From EX4572-165 sp964581795 (GTDB lineage: Archaea > Thermoplasmatota > E2 > DHVEG-1), in contig CAZOPW010000010.1 of assembly GCA_964581795.1 (NCBI GenBank), positions 1 through 42,043 of the forward strand: 42,043 bases of DNA, read 5' to 3'. The notes beneath the pieces were generated by a model. That model saw nothing but the letters and a program-made list of their open reading frames with translations, was not told where the DNA came from and did no database searches. The position numbers and the translations under genes were made by a program. This document shows positions 36,691 through 42,043 of the stretch, in pieces (positions within the stretch are counted from its first letter, which is position 1; each line of letters opens with the position of its first letter).

Positions 36691-38991
36691 ATGAACGTAA
36701 AAACAAAACTGATTTCATTCATTCTGCTCTGTTTTTTTCTATTTTCTATCCTGTTTCAGCCGTTACTTGCTCAAAAAGAACTAGTTAATCCGATATCTAA
36801 TGATAAAATATATGAGTATACAATACGAATTAATGATTATTTTATTCAAGAAACCGAACTATTCTCCCTTATAACAATAAACGAGTTTGGATTTCTCACT
36901 GACCCCAATAAACCAAAACTCCCATCAAAACTTTTTTCCATTGGATTACCACCTGATAGTAAAGTAAATTCAGTTGAAATTATTAGATATCAATCAACAA
37001 CTATCACAATTAATAAACCGATTGAAACTGCATCTTCAATTGGAAATGGTACTTCAACTCTACTTAGTTCTTTTAAAAAATATGATAACTCCTCGGTTCC
37101 AAGTTATCCTGAACACATCATTTCTTATCAAGGAATGGGTTCCTTGGGTCCATATCGTTTTGCATCAATTCGTTTGAATCCAGTTCAAAGAATAACTGAA
37201 AAATCATATCGTATTATTGAAAATATAACTATTGGCATTCACTATGAATTAAAAGAAGGTCAACAAAGCAAAATTGGATTATCCTCAAGTATATTCCATA
37301 AAGCAGGTGCGTATATTGAAAATTTTAATGAAATACATTCATATTATGAATCTAGCTCTTTTCAACAAGATGAGATAAAAGCTGATTATGTTATCATCGC
37401 AAATGATTCATTATATCCTGAACTTATTGAATTTAAAATGTGGAAATCAAATCATGGCTATTCTGTAAAAATTGTGAATCTTTCAACAATTATTAATGAG
37501 TATCCAGGAATTGATGTAGCTTGTCGAATAAGAACATTTTTACAAACTCATCTAGCAAAATGGGGAATAACCTATGTATTATTGGTAGGTTCTTATAAAA
37601 CAATCCCGATGAGACACTCATATCCAATGAATTATGATGAAAAAAGCGATTCTGTTCCAACAGATTACTATTACGCGGATTTAACTAGTGATTGGGATGA
37701 AGATGGAGATGGATACTATGGTGAGTTAGAGGATTTTATAGATTGTACTGCTGAAGTTCATGTTGGCCGGATTCCGTTTGATAATCCAAATGATGTTAAT
37801 CAATTCCTCACAAAAACAATGGAATTTGAAAATAATTCAGCTGCCTGGAAAAAAAGAGTGTTATTACCGGGTGCTTTTCTATGGTTTGATAATTATAAAG
37901 GGCACAATGACACAGAAACAGATGGTGCGGTTCTCCAAGAGATCTTATCAAAGGATTTGTTTCAAAATTATGACTTTTCAACAATAACTCTCTATGAAAA
38001 AGAAGGACTCAAACACTCTGATTTTGATTGTGATCTTGCATTGAATACAACAAATCTGATAAAAGAATGGAATAAAGGATGTGGCATTGTTAACTGGGTT
38101 GGTCATGGAAGAATTGAATCATTTGAACGACTCGTGTGGACTAAAGACAATGGAGACAATATCCCTTACACCAGCAATGATACTATTAAAACAATACAAT
38201 TACTTTCAAATCAAAACGATACAAATAATAACGATGTCCTTCGATTACATGATACAAAACCAGCACTTGTTTTTTCCACAGGTTGTGACAACGCCTATAT
38301 TGATTATCGATATCGGCAAAGTATCGCTGAATCCTTACTCCAAAACGGTGCTGTTGTGTTTATTGGTGCTACCAGAGATTTATATGGGCCTCTTAATTGG
38401 ACATCACTACCAGATGGTGGAATCAAGACGATTGATTACCTCTTTTTTTATTCATATATTAAACAACTTGAATCAACAGGGGTTTCATTAGATATAGCAA
38501 AAACACAATATTACAAGAATTACATGGGAATTGGTGATACATGGTGGCATTTTCAAAATATATTTAGCTTAACCTTATTTGGCGATCCAAGTTTAGTGGT
38601 TCAAGAAGCTCCAAATGAACCAATGATCATTGGTCCAGATACGGTTGAAAAAGATAAAGAAACATGGTTTGAATTCAAAATTACTGATCCTCAACAAAAT
38701 AACGTTTATATTCAAATTGATTGGGGATCAAAGAACACCACACCATGGCTTGGACCATTTGAATCAGGGAAGCAACTCTCACTATCACATGAATGGTCTG
38801 ATCAGGATAATACAATAGTTATCTCAGCACGAGCAAAAGATGAATATGGCTGGGAATCACAATGGACAACAAAAGAAATAAAGTTGAAAGAAGAAACCAT
38901 TTTAGAAAAAATCATTCAGTTTCTCATTTCCATAATAGATAAATGGAATTGCCCACTACTTGAACAATTCCTAACCCGTATAGCCCCTTAG
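36691..38991 (+). CDS. Exported C25 (gingipain-like) cysteine peptidase 2 with PKD-like domain
   Basis: This 766-aa protein has a signal peptide (1-28), a C25 propeptide-like region (about 35-225, DPNKPKLPSK motif) and a catalytic domain (about 231-645). The dyad is His472 (GIVNWVGHG) and Cys532 (LVFSTGCDN), with the closing LFGDPSL. Asp/Glu-rich loops (DWDEDGDGYYGE, about 334-345) look like Ca2+ sites, as in gingipains. A PKD-like domain follows (about 655-740, IDWGSK, WLGPFESGK). The tail EKIIQFLISIIDKW..PLLEQFL is a type C amphipathic end. The TAG stop overlaps the stop of the convergent gene by 4 nt. It is similar in design to the protein at 4590 but well diverged. Extracellular endopeptidase. 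Confidence 0.93.
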   Translation: MNVKTKLISFILLCFFLFSILFQPLLAQKELVNPISNDKIYEYTIRINDYFIQETELFSLITINEFGFLTDPNKPKLPSKLFSIGLPPDSKVNSVEIIRYQSTTITINKPIETASSIGNGTSTLLSSFKKYDNSSVPSYPEHIISYQGMGSLGPYRFASIRLNPVQRITEKSYRIIENITIGIHYELKEGQQSKIGLSSSIFHKAGAYIENFNEIHSYYESSSFQQDEIKADYVIIANDSLYPELIEFKMWKSNHGYSVKIVNLSTIINEYPGIDVACRIRTFLQTHLAKWGITYVLLVGSYKTIPMRHSYPMNYDEKSDSVPTDYYYADLTSDWDEDGDGYYGELEDFIDCTAEVHVGRIPFDNPNDVNQFLTKTMEFENNSAAWKKRVLLPGAFLWFDNYKGHNDTETDGAVLQEILSKDLFQNYDFSTITLYEKEGLKHSDFDCDLALNTTNLIKEWNKGCGIVNWVGHGRIESFERLVWTKDNGDNIPYTSNDTIKTIQLLSNQNDTNNNDVLRLHDTKPALVFSTGCDNAYIDYRYRQSIAESLLQNGAVVFIGATRDLYGPLNWTSLPDGGIKTIDYLFFYSYIKQLESTGVSLDIAKTQYYKNYMGIGDTWWHFQNIFSLTLFGDPSLVVQEAPNEPMIIGPDTVEKDKETWFEFKITDPQQNNVYIQIDWGSKNTTPWLGPFESGKQLSLSHEWSDQDNTIVISARAKDEYGWESQWTTKEIKLKEETILEKIIQFLISIIDKWNCPLLEQFLTRIAP

Positions 38992-40133
38992 AAAAAACGA
39001 ATCACTTCTAATGTTGCAACTCCCTGATTTTCAGCTTCGTCATACGCAATAGCTTTAATCGTATATCTTCCAAAGAATTTAGATTCCTTCCAATTGGAAA
39101 ATGAATACGGATATTGACTGTCTTCTTCTCGTAATTCATCATTGATGTAAAATTCAACTTTCTCAACGCTAGATTCAGTATCTGAAGTAGTGATTTCAAT
39201 GTCAGTTGTCCCAATAAGAATATTATTGTTTATCTCTTTCTTTTTCTCATTGAAAAAATAAAGACTATTTGGCTCAGGCTTTGTAATCTCAATGGCAGGA
39301 GGAGCAACATCTGGATCCCAATAAAAAGTAACACTTAAATCAAGGGATGGAACTTCACGTTCTCCACAAGATTCAATCTTATTTCGATATTCATTTTCAA
39401 CATTAAAGTTTCCAATGTATACTTGATATCCACCATCAAAAAAAGTAACCGGTATTCCATATACATTATAATCAGAACCGCGTTGTTGGGCAATATTATT
39501 TTGATCTAACACTAAAGAAACAAAATAGAATGGATAATCTTCTGATTCATAAATAGTATTTAATGCTTCAGCAGCAGCAGGACACGCTGGACACCAGGTT
39601 GCAGTTGCTTCCTCAGCAAACACCGTGTGAGTAAATTCACTTGTTACTGTGTTTTGTCCAGTATTACCTGGTTTTGCCCCAGCGCATGCATCAACAAAAT
39701 ACGCATCAAATGGACGATTCTCATATGAATATCGTTCGTAAGGTGTTGCATTGTACAAAGCTGCAATAACCATGACATTGTTTTCATCGATTCCATCAAC
39801 AATTTCAGGATTCCACGTTATATTCTTTTCAAAAGCATTCTCAATGCGTATGTTTTCATCAATTGGAAGATCTAAAACTCCATAATGATAGGGACTTCCA
39901 TCTTCATTATTCCATCGAGAAGTAGGTTCCACCAAGTACACTCGCAAATTGCCAGCATATACCTCATTTTCATTATTGTCTACATTTACAATAATTCTCC
40001 AATTTCCAATTTCTTCATCAGTAGTACTCTTTTGCACCTGGTTGCCAAAAACAGTTATAGGAGCACATACAAGAACTATTGCAAGAAAACACACTGTCAT
40101 TATTTTTAAATGATTTTTTTCATTCCGATTCAT
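38988..40133 (-). CDS. Exported thioredoxin/Omp28-like protein, permuted domain order, type B module
   Basis: The start used is the ATG at 40133, which sits 24 nt from a TATA box; a GTG three codons upstream is the alternative. The 381-aa product has a signal peptide, then an Omp28-type beta domain first (NNENEVYAGNLRVYLVEPTSRW), then the thioredoxin-like domain with CPAC (ATATWCPACPA) and a GIPVTFFDGGY loop, then the type B C-terminal module (PPAIEITKP, end VIRFF). In the related protein at 20564 the thioredoxin domain comes before the Omp28-type domain. The redox motif is intact, so extracytoplasmic dithiol/disulfide activity is likely. The 3' end overlaps the stop of the C25 gene. Confidence 0.86.
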   Translation of the reverse strand: MNRNEKNHLKIMTVCFLAIVLVCAPITVFGNQVQKSTTDEEIGNWRIIVNVDNNENEVYAGNLRVYLVEPTSRWNNEDGSPYHYGVLDLPIDENIRIENAFEKNITWNPEIVDGIDENNVMVIAALYNATPYERYSYENRPFDAYFVDACAGAKPGNTGQNTVTSEFTHTVFAEEATATWCPACPAAAEALNTIYESEDYPFYFVSLVLDQNNIAQQRGSDYNVYGIPVTFFDGGYQVYIGNFNVENEYRNKIESCGEREVPSLDLSVTFYWDPDVAPPAIEITKPEPNSLYFFNEKKKEINNNILIGTTDIEITTSDTESSVEKVEFYINDELREEDSQYPYSFSNWKESKFFGRYTIKAIAYDEAENQGVATLEVIRFF

Positions 40134-40152
40134 GAGTATCACAATACCTTCA

Positions 40153-40162
40153 TTTTATTATA
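40153..40162 (-). promoter_or_regulatory. TATA box for the minus-strand thioredoxin/Omp28-like gene
   Basis: On the minus strand TATAATAAAA is centred 24-25 nt before ATG 40133, consistent with a leaderless transcript. This supports the ATG over the GTG at 40142. Confidence 0.55.
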
Positions 40163-40340
40163 CAATCCACACTATAATATAATTGCGTCACAATTATATA
40201 AAATAATTTTCACCTATCTGTTTCATAAAATTGATACTATATCACCAAATTTGAATAATAAATTTGAATCGTCCTGTAAATAGGATTTATCGTAAATTTA
40301 TAGAGAAAAGAGGAAATATATCCAAAAATACTTAAGCCAT

Positions 40341-40350
40341 AATATTTATA
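40341..40350 (+). promoter_or_regulatory. TATA-like box for the gene at 40394
   Basis: AATATTTATA lies about 27 nt before the TTGCACAAGGGGG segment. The predicted transcript would therefore start just before the G-run and carry a ~20-nt leader. Confidence 0.45.
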
Positions 40351-40377
40351 TTATATTCATTCAATATCGTTGCACAA

Positions 40378-40393
40378 GGGGGCAATTATTCAA
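40378..40393 (+). promoter_or_regulatory. GGGGCA-type leader motif before 40394
   Basis: GGGGGCAATTATTCAA abuts ATG 40394. The first twelve bases are almost the same as the leaders at 11514 and 20553, but here the conserved ATTATG position has become ATTATT and the ATG lies a few bases downstream. Confidence 0.5.
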
Positions 40394-42043
40394 ATGAATG
40401 CCAAAAACTCTGATAAATATGAAAAGAATAATTTTTATAAAAAAAGTATTAAAACAGCAAGCATCTTCATAATAATGGCATTAATGCTATCAACCTTTTC
40501 AACTAGTTTTACTGCACAAGAAGCTTCTTTTGATTCAAACCAACTGGCATATACATTTACATTTACTAAACCATCCTTATCAAAAACCATCCTTCAAGAT
40601 CAGACATTTACAAAAATAAGTATTCCTGGATGCATGGGGATAGGTCGAGAAGTTGGTGCTCCGGTATTACCAGTTAAATTTGTAAAAATTCTTATTCCTG
40701 AAGGACATGATATTAGTAGTATCGATGTAACTGGGACAACAACAGAGATCGACCCCCTTGATTATGATTTAATTAATAATCCAATTCAACCATATCAACA
40801 ACCAACACCAATAGGGATGAATCCTAAAATTAAAAACATCTTTGAATTCATTCAACAAATGAAAAATTTCATTTTATCAATCCTATTTAATGAAAATCAA
40901 GATAATCCCGGGTTTTCCTTCAAAGACTCCATTTCAATTGATGAATCAATTTACGATTCAAATCAACCTTATCCCGGATATACTATCTCCAATCAACAAA
41001 TAGGTTATAGTAGAGGATATAAAATTTTATCTATTGCTTTAACTCCAATTCAATATCAACCATCAAAAGCATCATTATCATTTTACAATGAACTCAAAAT
41101 TAATATTAATTTAAAAGAAACTGGTGAACAAAACCAATTCTTTCGACATGACCCCACTGATAAAGAATGGGTAGAAAAACTTGTATATAATCCTGATTTA
41201 ACAAACACATATGGCTCATTTTCGTTTTCTGATAGATATCAAGGAGGAATATGTGATCCCTCTGAAGATTATGATTATGTCATCATTACAACAGAACAAA
41301 ATGGATTAGACCACTGGACTACAGATAGTACGACGCCATACAATTGGTCAAGTCTTATGAACAAACATCAAACAGAAGATGGATTGAATTGTACATTAGT
41401 TACAATGGAGGAGATTATTGCAGAATCTGATTATTGGAATGATTCATCATTATTCAATGACACTGCAGCCCATATTAGGGAATTTTGCCGAGATGCCTAT
41501 CAAGATTGGGGAACGGATTATATTTTAATTGGGGGGGATCAAAATTGGATTCCACGCCGATTATTGGATTATGGATACGAATCAAATGTAGAATCAGATG
41601 TTTACTGGAGTAATCTTGACAATTCATTTAATGAAGATGGAGATAGTGATTGGGGAGAATATGGAGATAATGGATTTGATTTATATGCAGAGTTATTTAT
41701 CGGGTCTCTTCCTTGTGATGAACCACAGGATGTTTCCAATTGGATGAAAAAAAGTTTTTATTACGCTGATGCTACTTTTAAAGACTATTTAGAAAACGCA
41801 GCTTTTTATGGTGGTGACACCGGATGGACCTGTCAAGGAGATGATTTCGTTGATTACAGTGCAATTAAAGGGACTGATGATTGGCTTGGACCAAATCCCC
41901 ATAATGATGGCCCTTTCCCAAGCTGGGCTGGATTCCAGTTTGGATTTGAAACATGGAATAGTAACAACCCTTATCAAGAATTTGATTTATCAGTAAAATG
42001 GACTGCTGAATCACCAAATGAAGGATGGCAGGGAGGAAGTGAA
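40394..42043 (+). CDS. Exported C25-like (gingipain-like) peptidase 3, N-terminal part (cut by window edge)
   Basis: I translated this frame directly: 550 codons stay open to the last base, so the gene continues beyond the window. It starts with a basic N-region (YKKSIKTA), a hydrophobic core (SIFIIMALMLSTF) and a likely cleavage site near FTA-QE. A C25-type propeptide region follows (REVGAPVLPVKFVKILIPEG). The front half of the catalytic domain comes next: EDYDYVIITTEQ, then the segment DWGTDYILIGGDQNWIPRR, the strand order seen in the two C25 proteins at 4590 and 36691 (WETEYVLLVGG, WGITYVLLVGS). The catalytic His and Cys would lie past the edge, so activity cannot be confirmed. A DEDGDSDWGE-type acidic loop may bind Ca2+. 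Confidence 0.85.
   Translation, partial: MNAKNSDKYEKNNFYKKSIKTASIFIIMALMLSTFSTSFTAQEASFDSNQLAYTFTFTKPSLSKTILQDQTFTKISIPGCMGIGREVGAPVLPVKFVKILIPEGHDISSIDVTGTTTEIDPLDYDLINNPIQPYQQPTPIGMNPKIKNIFEFIQQMKNFILSILFNENQDNPGFSFKDSISIDESIYDSNQPYPGYTISNQQIGYSRGYKILSIALTPIQYQPSKASLSFYNELKININLKETGEQNQFFRHDPTDKEWVEKLVYNPDLTNTYGSFSFSDRYQGGICDPSEDYDYVIITTEQNGLDHWTTDSTTPYNWSSLMNKHQTEDGLNCTLVTMEEIIAESDYWNDSSLFNDTAAHIREFCRDAYQDWGTDYILIGGDQNWIPRRLLDYGYESNVESDVYWSNLDNSFNEDGDSDWGEYGDNGFDLYAELFIGSLPCDEPQDVSNWMKKSFYYADATFKDYLENAAFYGGDTGWTCQGDDFVDYSAIKGTDDWLGPNPHNDGPFPSWAGFQFGFETWNSNNPYQEFDLSVKWTAESPNEGWQGGSE

Noticed and set aside
38081..38491. 136-codon open frame on the plus strand
   Set aside because: It is inside the catalytic domain of C25-2 in another frame. 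It has no signal peptide, SD or recognisable motif.
1..42043. CRISPR array, tRNA or rRNA genes
   Set aside because: No regularly spaced short repeats, no cloverleaf-like sequences and no conserved rRNA segments were seen on reading through both strands.

Overview
The window is an AT-rich stretch that reads as archaeal. Several genes have archaeal TATA-box elements about 25-32 nt upstream of the start codon, which implies leaderless or nearly leaderless mRNAs. Other genes have GGAGG-type Shine-Dalgarno sites. Nearly every protein has a Sec-type signal peptide or a lipobox and many N-x-S/T sequons, and PKD/Ig-like beta-sandwich modules are everywhere. The mix of papain-like (C1A), gingipain-like (C25) and M28 peptidases with PKD proteins fits a protein-degrading Thermoplasmatota archaeon such as MBG-D/DHVEG-1. 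That placement is inference from gene content: no rRNA, ribosomal protein or other phylogenetic marker is present. The 10-N run at 26690-26699 shows that this is a draft scaffold.

Layout. Positions 1-489 hold the left end of an IS3-type element (orfA complete, orfB running off the edge). From 674 on, all 20 genes encode exported proteins: C1A peptidase (674); BNR/Asp-box propeller (2803); C25 peptidase (4590); PKD lipoprotein (7004); FG-GAP propeller (minus, to 9504); six-bladed-type propeller with PKD and Ig domains (9765); BACON-like/PKD protein (11524); exported rhodanese-PKD fusion (12433); lipoprotein (13640); two paralogous caspase-fold-like putative peptidases (14279, 18426) flanking an M28 peptidase (16429); thioredoxin/Omp28-like protein with five PKD domains (20564); seven-repeat propeller (23152); NosD-like beta-helix with a C-terminal membrane anchor (minus, 26110); small lipoprotein (26253); giant multi-beta-helix protein (26890); GEVED/BACON-like protein (32973); second C1A peptidase (minus, 36528); second C25 peptidase (36691); second thioredoxin/Omp28-like protein (minus, 40133); and a third C25-like protein cut off by the right edge (40394). 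No tRNA, rRNA or CRISPR array was seen, and no gene-free interval exceeds 300 bp.

How it fits together. This looks like a secretome island. Endopeptidases (C1A, C25, caspase-fold-like), an exopeptidase (M28) and thiol-handling proteins (two CxxC thioredoxin-like proteins and a rhodanese) sit among adhesion or scaffold proteins (beta-propellers, beta-helices, PKD/Ig). The most unusual feature is at the C-termini. Fifteen proteins with unrelated N-terminal domains end in one of only four recurring module types, called A to D here. This resembles exchangeable C-terminal sorting or surface-attachment tags, yet none of them shows the usual PGF-CTERM/archaeosortase pattern. Other notable signals are a 316-bp block that is identical between two otherwise diverged peptidase paralogs, a swapped domain order in the two thioredoxin/Omp28-like proteins, two convergent gene pairs whose stop codons overlap by 4 nt, and a recurrent GGGGCA-type leader just upstream of five start codons.
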